Part shown: piece after piece, positions 50,654-61,687 of the stretch
How positions within the stretch are numbered: position 1 is the first letter of the stretch
Layout of the letters: each line of letters opens with the position of its first letter
DNA from: Propionivibrio sp.
GTDB lineage: Bacteria > Pseudomonadota > Gammaproteobacteria > Burkholderiales > Rhodocyclaceae
Assembly (NCBI RefSeq): GCF_017995515.1
Contig: NZ_JAGOIT010000001.1
Span: 29,221 to 93,220 of the forward strand
DNA: 64,000 bases
Direction: 5' to 3'
Notes under the pieces: generated by a model
What the model was told of the DNA's origin: nothing
Database searches by the model: none
What the model saw: only the letters and a program-made list of their open reading frames with translations
Translations under genes and position numbers: made by a program

Positions 50654-52360
50654 TTAGCCGATCTTGAACGCCAGCGAGTCGGAGTTCGAGTTCAGCGCGA
50701 CGCTGATCGGTTGCTGGTGGGCGACCGGGCCCCACAACTGGCGCGGGCCGGGCGAGGCGAAGAGGTCGTCGGCGGCCCAGTCGGCGCGGCGGGCTTCGAA
50801 GAACTTCATCGCGGCCGAATCCATCTTGACCAGCGCCTTCTCGATCACGAACTCGTCCTTGCCGTGGCGGCGCTCGATGTTGAGCAGGCCGGTCAGCGGG
50901 ATCGCCTGCGGCTTGCCGCCGGCGGTCAGGTCGGTCACCGTCGCCATGTAGCCGGTGCGGCCGTCGAGGATCAGCGAGCCGGCGGTCAGGCCGAGGTTGT
51001 AGGTGTAGGCGGCGTCGAACAGCGTCGGCGCGCCGCAGCGGCCTTCGTAACCAAGGAAGTGGCAGTGCGCGGCGAACGGCACGGTCGCTTCGATCTGCTT
51101 GACGCGGGCCTTGACCATGTCGACCAGCAGTTGCTCGGTCGGGATCAGCGAGACTTGCAGGTTGCCGTGCGAGTCGCGGTCGGCGAGCAGCATCTTGACG
51201 ACGTAGGCCGGCAGCGAAGCGAGCAGCGCGGCGTTGGCGGCCGAGAGCTTGCCCTGGATGAAGCCGGCCTTGTCGGCGTCGGCCAGCGCGGCGAAGGCGT
51301 CGGCGTGGTGCGCGAGCTGGTCGTTCAGTTCGGCGATCAGCGTGTTCATTTCCGGGATGAACTCGATCAGACCCTCCGGAATCAGCACGACGCCGTAGTT
51401 CATGCCCTTCTTCGAGCGCAGGACGACGGTTTGCGCGATCTGCTCGACGATGGAAGCGAGCGACATCTTCTTCTCGGCGACTTCTTCCGAGATGATGCAG
51501 ACGGCCGGCTTGACTTGCAGCGCGACTTCGATCGCGACGTGCGAGGCCGAGCGACCCATCAGCTTGATGAAGTGCCAGTACTTGAGCGAGGAACGGGTGT
51601 CCTGCAGGATGTTGCCGGCGACTTCGGCGTAGATCTTGGTCGCCGTGTCGAAGCCGAAGGAGATCGGCAGCAGGTCGCCGATTTGCAGGTCGCCGTCGAT
51701 GGTCTTCGGCACGCCGATCACTTGCACGCCCGAGCCGTCGGCCTTGACGCCCTTGAACAGGAACTCGGCGAGCACGGCGGCATTGGTGTTGGAGTCGTCA
51801 CCACCGATGACGACGATGGCGTCGAGGTTGTGCTTGACGCAGGTGTCCTTGACTTGCTGGAACTGCTCGTCGGTCTTGATCTTGGTGCGGTCGGTGCCGA
51901 GGAAGTCGAAACCGCCGGTGTTGATGATCGTGTCGACGTCAGCGTCGGTGATCTCGAACAGGTTGCCCTTGAGCAGACCCTTCGGGCCGGGCTTGACGCC
52001 GAACAGCGTGTTGCCATTGCCGAGCACGCGCTTGATGCCGCAGACGACGTTATGGCCGCCGGAAGCCGGGCCGCCGGAGAACAGGACCGCAACGCGCTTA
52101 CCCTGGGCAACTTTGGCGTTGGCGCCAGCCGAGGAAAGAACGACGTTGCCGGAAGCCTGCACCGAGTTCGGGAAGCTCTTGGCGACGCTGTCGCTGTCCT
52201 TGGTGCTGAGCACGCGCGAGCTGTTCGCGAAGGTAAGCGCCTGCGGCTGGGCGGACGAGCCGAATGCGGCGCAGACGGGAAGCGGAAGCTGGCGGACGGC
52301 CGATTCGAAAATCGACTGGTGCGATTCCAGTTTCTTCAACTGTTCTACCAGGGTACTCAT
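50654..52360 (-). CDS. pfp: PPi-dependent 6-phosphofructokinase
   Basis: Reversible diphosphate:fructose-6-phosphate phosphotransferase, 568 aa, the long (plant-like) type. Motifs: VAVLFSGGPASGGHNVVCGI (about 89-108), IVVIGGDDSNTNAAVLAEFL (about 177-196) and VIGVPKTIDGDLQIGDLLPI. The second Asp of GGDD and the PKTIDGD loop are the known markers of PPi rather than ATP use. MGRSASHVAIEVALQVKPAV and EGRCGAPTLFDAAYTYNLG are also typical. AAGGATC precedes the ATG. Its last 20 codons lie in the right repeat, so the island ends exactly at this gene. Confidence 0.94.
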   Translation of the reverse strand: MSTLVEQLKKLESHQSIFESAVRQLPLPVCAAFGSSAQPQALTFANSSRVLSTKDSDSVAKSFPNSVQASGNVVLSSAGANAKVAQGKRVAVLFSGGPASGGHNVVCGIKRVLGNGNTLFGVKPGPKGLLKGNLFEITDADVDTIINTGGFDFLGTDRTKIKTDEQFQQVKDTCVKHNLDAIVVIGGDDSNTNAAVLAEFLFKGVKADGSGVQVIGVPKTIDGDLQIGDLLPISFGFDTATKIYAEVAGNILQDTRSSLKYWHFIKLMGRSASHVAIEVALQVKPAVCIISEEVAEKKMSLASIVEQIAQTVVLRSKKGMNYGVVLIPEGLIEFIPEMNTLIAELNDQLAHHADAFAALADADKAGFIQGKLSAANAALLASLPAYVVKMLLADRDSHGNLQVSLIPTEQLLVDMVKARVKQIEATVPFAAHCHFLGYEGRCGAPTLFDAAYTYNLGLTAGSLILDGRTGYMATVTDLTAGGKPQAIPLTGLLNIERRHGKDEFVIEKALVKMDSAAMKFFEARRADWAADDLFASPGPRQLWGPVAHQQPISVALNSNSDSLAFKIG

Positions 52361-52752
52361 GGTTCGATCCTTAAAAGAAAAGAGAGATGCAAAACGGCGG
52401 ACTTACCGGCCGGATGAAACCTACGGAAAACGTTCTTGGTGACGCTGAACAGCATGCGCCGAGCAGGCGCTTCGACCATGGAAAGCGCCTGATTTTACCG
52501 CAATTGCCTGCCCCGCGCAGTAGCCCGCCGCCAACGGGGCGAATGGACAAACGGTGGGAAGATCGGCAAACCAAGAAAAAACAATGGCGCGACAACGGGC
52601 GTGCAGGAGGGGAGAACCTACACGTCCTTCTCTACCCCTATCAAAAAATCGGTAGCCGTTGGGGAAATTCAGGGGCTGATTTCGCAACGACCCATGCTTG
52701 CGAACACACCTTCTTGATCCGGCTCGACGTTGAATGGTACAAACAGGATTAT
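52361..52752. other. Upstream region of pfp, no gene seen
   Basis: About 390 bp holding the pfp leader. There is no convincing gene, no strong -35/-10 pair and no terminator. Open frames on both strands here are short and compositionally unlike neighbouring proteins. Confidence 0.5.
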
Positions 52753-52863
52753 TGATCCGGCGCGATAATGTTTGAAGTCCGTTCGCCCTGAGCTTGTCGA
52801 AGGGGGCGGGCTTCGACAGGCTCAGCCCGAACGGGAGTTGAGACTTCTTCGTGCCGGATCAAC
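52753..52863. repeat. 111-bp nested palindromic element (REP/BIME-like)
   Basis: Outer arms TTGATCCGGC (52753-52762) and GCCGGATCAA (52854-52863); middle arms GAAGTC (52775) and GACTTC (52843); inner arms CGTTCGCCCTGAGCTTGTCG (52781-52800) against the complementary CTTCGACAGGCTCAGCCCGAACG region (52812-52834, quoted in part). Inner CTGAGCTTGTCGAAG-type palindromes are widespread intergenic repeats in beta- and gammaproteobacteria. It ends about 35 bp before the HD-GYP gene and may form a very stable hairpin. Confidence 0.85.
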
Positions 52864-52897
52864 AGACTATTCACAGACATAATTTTGGCCAACGCGC

Positions 52898-54012
<1,115 letters not shown>

Positions 54013-54016
<4 letters not shown>

Positions 54017-57000
54017 ACAAGGACCCCGCCGACTCCGCGCAACGCTCAAGCCCGACCGGCGCGGCGCTGCGCGTCGTCCTCGTCTATGCGATCTTCGCCG
54101 GGCTCTGGATACTGTTGTCGGACACGGCCGTTGCCTGGCTGTTTGCCGACCCGGCGCAGATCACGCTCGCCAGCACGATCAAGGGCTGGCTCTTTGTCGC
54201 CGTCACCTCGCTGCTGCTCTACGCCCTGATCCGGCGCTATGCCGGCCAGATCGTCGCCGCCTCGCGGCGCGAAGTCGCGGCGCTGAAGAAGCAGTCGCGC
54301 ACCTTCGAGCTGCTCTCGGCGGTCGTCGACAACTCGACCAGCGCCATCTTCGCCAAGGATCACGACGGCCGCTATCTCCTGGCCAACCGTGAGGCGGCGC
54401 GGGCGATGGGGCAACCGGTGGCCGCCATCGTCGGCAAGCGGGACGAAGAGTTTCTTCCGGTGGAACAGGCCGAGGCGCTGCGCGCCAACGATCGTCGCGC
54501 CATCGAGGAGAACCGCATCCACACCTGCGAGGAACGCGTGGTCACGGTCGACGGCGAGCGCCTCTTCGTCGCGACCAAGGGGCCGCTGCGCGACGGCGAC
54601 GGGACGGTCATCGGCTCGTTCGGCATCTCGCTCGACGTCACCGAGAGCAAACACGCCGAACAGAAGATCACGCGCCTCGGCCAGCTCTACGCCGCGCTCT
54701 CGGAGTGCAACCAGGCGATCGTCCGCTGCAAGTCCGAGGCTGAGCTCTTTCCGTTGATTTGTCGCTCGGCGGTGCGCTTTGGCCGACTGAAGATGGCCGC
54801 CATCTGTATCGCCGACACAGCAAACGGCACCTTCCGACCCGTTGCCAGTTGCGGCGACGAAGCCGGCTACCTGGCGGATATTGCGGCCCTACCCGGCCCG
54901 CAAGTCGCGTTCGGCAACGGCGCCGCCGGCGAATCGATGCGGCGACGGCAAGCGGTCTGGGTCCAGGACTTCATGCACGACCCGCTTACCGAACCCTGGC
55001 GCGACCAGGCCGTGCGCGCCGGCTGGGCGTCGTCGGCCGCGCTGCCGCTGATCCGGCACGGCGTTGCCGTCGGCGTCTTCGTGCTCTACTCGGGCGAAAA
55101 GAACGCGTTTGACGACGACACGCGCAGGCTGCTCGTCGAAATGGCCGCCGACATCGGCTTCGCGCTCGAGAACTTCTCGCGCGAAGCCGAGCGCAAGGCC
55201 GGCGAAGACGAGCTGCGCAAGCTGTCGCAAGCGCTCGAACAGAGCCCGGAGAGCATCGTCATCACCGATACCGCGGCGCACATCGAGTACGTCAACCAGT
55301 CCTTCCTGGACAACTCCGGCTACGCGCGCGAGGAACTGATCGGGCAGAATCCGCGCATCCTGAATTCGGGCCGCACGCCGAACGCCACCTACACCGCCAT
55401 GTGGGCGGCGCTTTCCCTGGGCCTGCCGTGGAAGGGCGAGTTCATCAATCGGCGCAAGGACGGCAGCGAATACGTCGAGTTCGCCATCGTCACGCCGCTA
55501 CGCCAGGCCGACGGCCGCATCTCGCACTACGTGGCGGTCAAGGAAGACATCAGCGAAAAGAAACGCATCGGCGAGGAACTCGACCGCTACCGGCATCACC
55601 TCGAAGAGGTGGTCAAGAGCCGCACCGAGGAGCTGTCGCACGCGCGCCAGATCGCGGAGACGGCGAGCCTGGCGAAGAGCCGCTTCCTCGCCAACATGAG
55701 CCACGAGATCCGCACGCCGATCAACGCCATCATCGGCCTGAACTACCTTCTGCGGCGCAAGGGCGCGACGCCGGAACAGATCGAGCGCCTGGACAAGATC
55801 GACAGTTCGAGCCGCCACCTGCTGTCGATCATCAACGATATCCTCGACCTGTCGAAGATCGAGGCCAACCGCCTGCATCTCGAGCACACCGACTTCCCGC
55901 TCTCGGCGATCCTCGACAGCATCGGCTCGATCATCGGCCAGTCGGCGCGCGACAAGGGTTTGCGCGTCGAGCTCGATCGGGACTCGGTCCCGCTCTGGCT
56001 GCGCGGCGACCCGACGCGCCTGCGCCAGGCCCTGCTCAACTACGCCGGCAACGCCGTCAAGTTCACCGAGCACGGCCGCATCGCCATCCGCGCCAGGCTG
56101 CTGGAGGAATCCGGCGACGATGGCAATGAGCTGCTCGTGCGCTTCGAAGTCGAGGACAGCGGTCACGGCATCCCGCCGGGAGAGGTCGACCGCCTGTTCG
56201 AGGACTTCGAACAGGCCGACGCCTCGACCACGCGCCAGCACGGCGGTACCGGCCTCGGGCTGGCGATCACCCGGCGCCTGGCGCAGCTGATGGGGGGCGA
56301 AGCCGGCGCCGAGAGCGCGCTCGGCAGCGGCAGCACCTTCTGGTTTACGGCGCGCTTGCAGCGCGGGCACGGCGTCATGCTGACGTCTCCCGAAACAAGC
56401 GCCGTCAAATCCGAAACCCGCCTGCGCCGCGACCACGCCGGCGCGCGGTTGCTGCTGGCGGAAGACCATTCGGTCAATCGGGAAGTCATCCTCGAATTGC
56501 TGCACGCCGTCGGTCTCCTTGTCGAAACGGCCGAGGACGGCCTGCAGGCGGTCGAGAAGGCGCGTACCCAGTCGATCGACCTCATCCTCATGGACATGCA
56601 GATGCCGAATATGGACGGTCTGGAAGCGACGCGCACGATACGCCAGCTTCCCGGCTGGGAGCGGAAGCCGATCGTCGCGATCACGGCCAACGCCTTCGAC
56701 GAGGACCGCATGGCCTGCGAGGAAGCCGGCATGAACGACTTCCTGACCAAGCCGGTGAAGCCCGAGGCGCTGTACCAGACGATCCAGCTCTGGCTCGCCA
56801 CGGTGTGCGCCAGCAATGTGGCCGGGCACGCGACGGACACCCCGATTGTCGATTCGGCGCCGCAGCGCAGGCACGCGGAATACCCCGAGGAAACGCTCGA
56901 GAGGCTTGCCGCGCTGCCCGGCATGAACATCAAGCGCGGCCTGTCGACGCTGCGCGGCAACGCGGTCAAGTACCTCGAGTTGCTCAGCCGGCTGGTCGAG

Positions 57001-57501
57001 GCGCACGCGGACGATATGAACAAACTCGGCGCCCTGCTCAAGGCCGACGACCTGGGCGCGGCGCGCAACCTCGTCCATACGCTCAAGGGCACGAGCGCCA
57101 ACCTCGGCGTCGAGGAAGTCGCGCGCTGTGCCGAACACCTCGAAAACATGATCCGCGCGTGGAAGGGTGGAGCGCTCGACGTCAGCCTCTTCCACCCCGG
57201 CATCGCAGCGATCGAGGCGCAACTCGTACGGATCGGCGACGCGCTGCCGCCCGCCGTCGAAGTGCTCCCGGCAACGGCCGAGCTGCCGGAACCGGCGACG
57301 CTGCGCGCACTGCTCGACGAACTCGACGCACTGCTCAACAAGAACGATACGGACGCCATCGATGTCTTCGCGCGCAACGCCCGGACGCTGCACGCCGCGC
57401 TCGGCCCGGCAACGGCCGAACTCGGCCGCCTGATCCAGCAGTTCGCCTTCGAATCGGCGCACATGAAGCTGCGCGAGCTGCGCATCAGGAGCGGACGATA
57501 G
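54013..57501 (+). CDS. Hybrid sensor histidine kinase with receiver and HPt domains
   Basis: 1162 aa. Two membrane helices (about 18-40, 57-77), PAS (about 95-215), GAF (about 225-385), PAS/PAC (about 395-515), a short coiled coil, HisKA with [20 protein letters not shown] (His about 563), HATPase with [30 protein letters not shown]. Then a receiver [20 protein letters not shown] with Asp about 860 in [18 protein letters not shown], and a C-terminal HPt with [20 protein letters not shown] (His about 1021). The two-helix N-terminus has little periplasmic loop, so sensing is likely cytoplasmic through GAF/PAS. The final phosphate target is probably the HD-GYP regulator just upstream. Confidence 0.94.
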
Positions 57502-57556
57502 GCCCGTCGTTCGCTTGCCGCGTCGCCCGTGCGGCGATTTCGGTTAGGCTGTGCAC

Positions 57557-57889
57557 ATGGATTTTCTCGACCTCATTGGACTTCTCCTGCTCGGCGGCGG
57601 CGCCTGGCTCTGGCTCGACAGCCTCGGCGTGCGCCAGATGGCGATCTCGGCGACGCGCGCCGCGTGCCACGCGGAAGGCCTGCAACTGCTCGACGAGACG
57701 GTCGCCATCCACCGCCTCAGCCTGCGCCGCGACGGCAACGGCGTCCTGCGCCTCAGCCGCATCTACGACTTTGAATACAGCGACACCGGCAACGACCGCA
57801 CTTCGGGCAGCATCGTCCTGCTCGGCAAGCGCGTGCTGGTGATCAACCTGAACCTGAAGCGCACCCCGAACCTGCAACTCCTGCATTGA
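57557..57889 (+). CDS. DUF3301-family membrane-anchored protein
   Basis: 110 aa. One N-terminal hydrophobic helix ([20 protein letters not shown]), then a soluble part with [40 protein letters not shown] and [13 protein letters not shown], matching DUF3301. A GTG two codons upstream is also open. Function unknown; in many betaproteobacteria it sits next to the CobW gene, as here (21 bp apart). Confidence 0.82.
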   Translation: MDFLDLIGLLLLGGGAWLWLDSLGVRQMAISATRAACHAEGLQLLDETVAIHRLSLRRDGNGVLRLSRIYDFEYSDTGNDRTSGSIVLLGKRVLVINLNLKRTPNLQLLH

Positions 57890-57910
57890 CGCCTGCACGG
57901 CGCCCGCACC

Positions 57911-58990
57911 ATGACCCAACACCAAGACGCCGACCGGCAGATTCCGGTCACCATCCTCACCGGCTTTCTCGGCGCCGGCAAAACCACGCTGCTCAACCAC
58001 CTGCTGCGCCAGCCCGAGATGGCCGACGCCGCCGTGCTGATCAACGAATTCGGCTCGGTCGCCGTCGATCACCATCTCGTCGCCAAGCTCGACGAGGATG
58101 TGATCATGCTCGACTCCGGCTGCATCTGCTGCACGGTGCGCGACGACCTGACGCGCAGCCTGACCGACCTCTTCATGCGCTGCATGCGGCGCGAACTGAA
58201 ACCGATCAGGCGCGTCGTCATCGAAACGACCGGGCTCGCCGACCCGGCGCCGGTGATCTACACGCTGATGGACGACTTCTTCGTCAGCGAGCGCTATCGC
58301 ATGGACGGCGTGGTGACCGTGGTCGATGCCACGCACGCCGAAGGCCAGCTCGCGCAGCACGCCGAGGCGGTGAAGCAGGTCGCGATGGCCGACCGCCTGC
58401 TGCTCACGAAGTGCGATCTCGCTTCCGACGAGCAGTTGCAGGCGATCAAACCGCTCCTCGCGCGCCTCAACCCGGCGGCGTCGATCGTCGAAGTCCGCAA
58501 GGGCGAAGTCGCGCTGGCGGCGATCACCGGCTGCGGGTTGTACGAGCCCGAGGGCAAGTCGCCCGACGTCGCCGGCTGGCTTGCCGAGGAGAACGTGCGT
58601 GCCGAACGGCGCAAGGCGAGCGGCCATCACCACCATCACGACGTCGACCGTCACGACGCGCATGTCTACAGCTTCTCGCTTACGTTCGACGAGCCGCTGC
58701 AGTGGGGGGCTTTCGTCGAGGCCATCGACATGCTGCTGCGCACTGCCGGTGACCGAATCCTGCGCGTCAAAGGTCTACTCAACGTCGTCGGTGACTACAA
58801 GCCGCGCGTCGTCCAGTGCGTGCAGCACGTGAACTACCCCTACACGCGGCTCGATGACTGGCCGAAGGAAGCGCCCTACAACGACCGCAAGAGTCGTCTC
58901 GTCTTCATCGTCCGCGACCTCGAACGCTCGCTGGTGGATACGGCGTTCTCGATGTTCTGCGGCGTACGCGACAAGACGCCGGAAGCCTAG
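57911..58990 (+). CDS. CobW/COG0523-family metallochaperone GTPase
   Basis: G3E GTPase, 359 aa. Walker [20 protein letters not shown] (about 17-35), metal site [15 protein letters not shown] (CxCC about 70-74), [15 protein letters not shown] (switch), and TKCDLA (NKxD-like). A His-rich stretch [20 protein letters not shown] (about 237-256) precedes the CobW C-terminal domain ([20 protein letters not shown]). Such proteins deliver or insert Zn or other metals; the exact client cannot be told. The downstream convergent azlD overlaps its stop by 4 bp. Confidence 0.92.
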   Translation: MTQHQDADRQIPVTILTGFLGAGKTTLLNHLLRQPEMADAAVLINEFGSVAVDHHLVAKLDEDVIMLDSGCICCTVRDDLTRSLTDLFMRCMRRELKPIRRVVIETTGLADPAPVIYTLMDDFFVSERYRMDGVVTVVDATHAEGQLAQHAEAVKQVAMADRLLLTKCDLASDEQLQAIKPLLARLNPAASIVEVRKGEVALAAITGCGLYEPEGKSPDVAGWLAEENVRAERRKASGHHHHHDVDRHDAHVYSFSLTFDEPLQWGAFVEAIDMLLRTAGDRILRVKGLLNVVGDYKPRVVQCVQHVNYPYTRLDDWPKEAPYNDRKSRLVFIVRDLERSLVDTAFSMFCGVRDKTPEA

Positions 58991-59316
58991 ACGAAGGCGA
59001 AGTTGCGCATCGCCACGTAGGCCGCCGTGCCGACGAGGATGCTCAGCAGCGCGTTGCGCGTGCGCCATTGCAGGACGGCGACCAGCGCAATCGCGATCAG
59101 TTCGGGGAATGGGCCGGCCGCGTGCTCGCGTGCCGAGCCGGCGGCGGAATGGATGGTCAGCAGCGTCATGATCGCCAGCGGCAGGAACTGCCCGAGGCGC
59201 TGCACGAGCGGGTGCTTGTTCAGCCACTGCGCGCCGACGAAGGGCAGGGCGCGCAGCGCAAAGGTGACGAGGCCCATCGCGGCGATGACGCCGATCACAT
59301 AGCGCGTCTCGATCAT
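58987..59316 (-). CDS. azlD: Branched-chain amino acid exporter small subunit AzlD
   Basis: 109 aa, about four membrane helices: VIGVIAAMGLVTFALRALPF, LPLAIMTLLTIHSAAG, ELIAIALVAVLQW and LLSILVGTAAYVAMR. The FALRALPF stretch is typical of AzlD. ATG overlaps the azlC stop (ATGA). With AzlC it exports branched-chain amino acids or similar compounds (family knowledge). Confidence 0.9.
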   Translation of the reverse strand: MIETRYVIGVIAAMGLVTFALRALPFVGAQWLNKHPLVQRLGQFLPLAIMTLLTIHSAAGSAREHAAGPFPELIAIALVAVLQWRTRNALLSILVGTAAYVAMRNFAFV

Positions 59317-60023
59317 GCGTGTTCTCCCGCGGCTGCCGATTTCGGTTTCCACATCATGCCGGCCGCAATGCTCAAGGCGATGGCGATGACCAGCGCGTGT
59401 CTGGCCGCCAGCGGATAGGCGACGGCGTAGGCGGCGAGCGCCACCCACAAGGGTGCCGGGCTCTTCCTGGTGCGCCATTGTTCGACGGTGAGCACGGCGA
59501 AGAGTGAAGCGAGCACGAAGTCGAGACCGGCCAGCGTGATCTGCGCCTGCGCGCCGACGACAGCGCCGATCAGCGTGCCGAGCACCCACCACGACTGGTT
59601 GAGCAGCGCGACGAGCGCCATTTTCTTGTGGCTGGTATTGGCCGGCACCGTCGTCAGCACCGAATACGTCTCGTCGGTCAGCGCGAAGACCATGTACCAG
59701 CGCAAGAGGCCGTGCGGCGGAAACTTGTTGAGCAGCGACAGGCCGTAGAAGACATGGCGCAGATTGACGATCAGCGTCGCCAGCGCGATCGCGCCGACCG
59801 GCAGCCCGGCGACGAGCATCGGGATCATCATGTACTGCGCCGCGCCGGCGAAGACGATGACGCTCGACAGCACGGCCAGCCACCACTCGGCGCCGGCCTG
59901 CACGAAGAGGAAGCCGAACACGGTGCCGAGCGGGATGTAGCCCATGGCGACGGGCGTGGTCAGCGCGAGGACGGAGAAGCGGTCTGTGCCCGCTTGTGGG
60001 GCGGCAATGTCTGGTGGCGTCAT
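59313..60023 (-). CDS. azlC: Branched-chain amino acid exporter large subunit AzlC
   Basis: 236 aa from the ATG at 60021-60023 (MTPPDIAAPQAG). Signatures: MGYIPLGTVFGFLFVQAGAE, SSVIVFAGAAQYMMIPMLVA, LATLIVNLRHVFYGLSLL and FALTDETYSV, all characteristic of AzlC/YgaZ. About seven to eight membrane helices. Upstream in-frame sequence is Arg-rich and not family-like. First gene of a two-gene operon. Confidence 0.93.
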   Translation of the reverse strand: MTPPDIAAPQAGTDRFSVLALTTPVAMGYIPLGTVFGFLFVQAGAEWWLAVLSSVIVFAGAAQYMMIPMLVAGLPVGAIALATLIVNLRHVFYGLSLLNKFPPHGLLRWYMVFALTDETYSVLTTVPANTSHKKMALVALLNQSWWVLGTLIGAVVGAQAQITLAGLDFVLASLFAVLTVEQWRTRKSPAPLWVALAAYAVAYPLAARHALVIAIALSIAAGMMWKPKSAAAGEHA

Positions 60024-60162
60024 GGCGGGAGCGATGCGGTGGAACGAGCAGCGGAGCATTGTAGCGGATGCCGACGCCGGCTGCCGGATGCCGCGCGTGT
60101 AAGATAGACGGATTTCGTGGGCCGGCCGACGTGTCGTCCGCCGCGCCGTCAAAGGAGGTCGT

Positions 60163-60771
60163 ATGCGTCGCTTGTCCGTGTTTTTCTCCCTCTTTGTCGC
60201 GCTGCTCTTGTCCGGCTGCGGCTACAACGCCATGCAGGCGCAGGACGAACAGATCAAGGCCGCCTGGGCCGAGGTGCTCAATCAATACCAGCGGCGCGCC
60301 GACCTGGTGCCGAATCTCGTGAACGTGGTGAAGGGCTACGCGGCGCACGAGAAGGAGGTGCTGACGCAGGTGACCGAGGCGCGCGCGCAGGTCGGCTCGA
60401 TCAAGGCGACGCCGGAACTGATCAACGATCCCGCCGCCTTTGCGCAGTTCCAGCAGGCGCAGGCGCAGATGACTTCGGCGCTGTCGCGTCTCCTCGCCGT
60501 CTCCGAGAACTACCCGACGCTGAAGGCCGACGGCGCCTTCCGCGATCTGCAGGCGCAGCTCGAAGGTACGGAAAACCGTGTCACCGTCGCGCGCAACCGC
60601 TTCATCAAGGCGGTGCAGGAATACAACACGACGGTGCGCTCCTTCCCGTCGAACCTGACGGCGATGGTGATGGGCTACCAGACGAAGCCAAGTTTCGCGG
60701 TCGAGAACGAGAAGGCGATCTCGACCGCGCCCAAGGTCGATTTCGGCAACCCGGCGCCGGCTGCGCAGTAA
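60163..60771 (+). CDS. LemA-family protein
   Basis: 202 aa. Strong AAAGGAGGT before the ATG. Short hydrophobic N-terminus with a lipobox-like LLLSGCGYNAMQ, so it is likely a lipoprotein here (inference). The LemA core follows: AWAEVLNQYQRRADLVPNLV, NVVKGYAAHEKEVLTQVTEA, LLAVSENYPTLKADGAFRDL and ENRVTVARNRFIKAVQEYNT. Function is unclear in the family; LemA is regularly followed by TPM-domain proteins, as here (3 bp to the next gene). Confidence 0.93.
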   Translation: MRRLSVFFSLFVALLLSGCGYNAMQAQDEQIKAAWAEVLNQYQRRADLVPNLVNVVKGYAAHEKEVLTQVTEARAQVGSIKATPELINDPAAFAQFQQAQAQMTSALSRLLAVSENYPTLKADGAFRDLQAQLEGTENRVTVARNRFIKAVQEYNTTVRSFPSNLTAMVMGYQTKPSFAVENEKAISTAPKVDFGNPAPAAQ

Positions 60772-60774
60772 ACG

Positions 60775-61686
60775 ATGCCTCGACGCTTCATATTCTGGCT
60801 CGTCGGCCTTGCCTGCTGGCTGTCGGTCTCCGCCTGGGCCGAAGTGCCGGTGCCGCCGCTGACCGCGCGTGTTGCCGACCTGACGGCGACGCTTTCGCCC
60901 GAGCAGGTCGGCGCGCTGGAAGCACGCCTGCAACGCCTCGAGGCGAACAGTGCGGCGCAGATGGCCGTGCTGCTCGTGCCCACCACTCAGCCCGAGAGCA
61001 TCGAGCAGTATTCGCTGCGCGTCGTCGAGGCCTGGAAGCTCGGGCGCAAGGCCGGCGCCGGGCTCGACCAGAACGCGGCCGATCAGGGCCTGCTGCTCCT
61101 GGTGGCAAAGAACGACCGCAAGGTGCGTATCGAAGTCGGCTACGGCCTCGAGGGCACGATCCCCGACGCGATCGCCCGGCGCATCATCGACGAGGCGATC
61201 ACGCCGCGCTTCAAGCGCTCGGATTTTGCCGGCGGGTTGCAGGAGGGCGTACAGCGCATCGAGGCGCTCGTGCTTGGCGGCGCGGAGGTCCGGGATTTAG
61301 CGGTGACGAAGGCAACAGCCGATGTCGGCGATGTGGTCGATGACGCTTTCGAAGCTTTCTTCGACATCCCGCCCTGGCTCGTCTTCGTGCTCTTCCTGAG
61401 CGGCCCGCTGTTGCGCTCGCTGCTCGGTCGCCTGTTCGGCGGCCTGGCCTTGGGCGGTGTTGTCGGAACCGCCGCCTGGCTGGTTTCGGGGCGAGTCGCG
61501 GCCTCCGTCATCTTCGGTCTCGCCGCCTTCTTCTTTGTCGCCATGACTTCGTCGCGACGCATCGGCACCGGTATCGGCGGCGCGCCGGGCGGTTCTCGCG
61601 GCGGCTGGGGCGGCGGCAGCGGCGGTGGGGGATTCTCCGGCGGTGGTGGCGGCTTTGGCGGCGGTGGCGCGTCCGGGAGTTGGTGA
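60775..61686 (+). CDS. TPM-domain membrane protein (YgcG-like)
   Basis: 303 aa. Signal peptide (RRFIFWLVGLACWLSVSAWA), TPM domain (about 25-180: LTARVADLTATLSPEQVGAL, RVVEAWKLGRKAGAGLDQNA, DQGLLLLVAKNDRKVRIEVG, YGLEGTIPDAIARRIIDEAI), then two to three membrane helices (WLVFVLFLSGPLLRSLLG and VVGTAAWLVSGRVAASVIF) and a Gly/Ser-rich tail ending GGGGASGSW. The Gly-rich C-terminal tail is typical. Cotranscribed with lemA and the next TPM gene. Confidence 0.92.
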   Translation: MPRRFIFWLVGLACWLSVSAWAEVPVPPLTARVADLTATLSPEQVGALEARLQRLEANSAAQMAVLLVPTTQPESIEQYSLRVVEAWKLGRKAGAGLDQNAADQGLLLLVAKNDRKVRIEVGYGLEGTIPDAIARRIIDEAITPRFKRSDFAGGLQEGVQRIEALVLGGAEVRDLAVTKATADVGDVVDDAFEAFFDIPPWLVFVLFLSGPLLRSLLGRLFGGLALGGVVGTAAWLVSGRVAASVIFGLAAFFFVAMTSSRRIGTGIGGAPGGSRGGWGGGSGGGGFSGGGGGFGGGGASGSW

Positions 61687-61687
61687 C

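Larger units (their letters stand above)
50463..50713 (+). repeat. Right ~250-bp direct repeat flanking the island
   Basis: Partner of 40632-40883. It contains a frameshifted remnant of the GIY-YIG 3' end, the terminator and the true 3' end of the PPi-phosphofructokinase gene. The 93 bp at 50621-50713 match the left copy at 92 positions. Confidence 0.93.
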
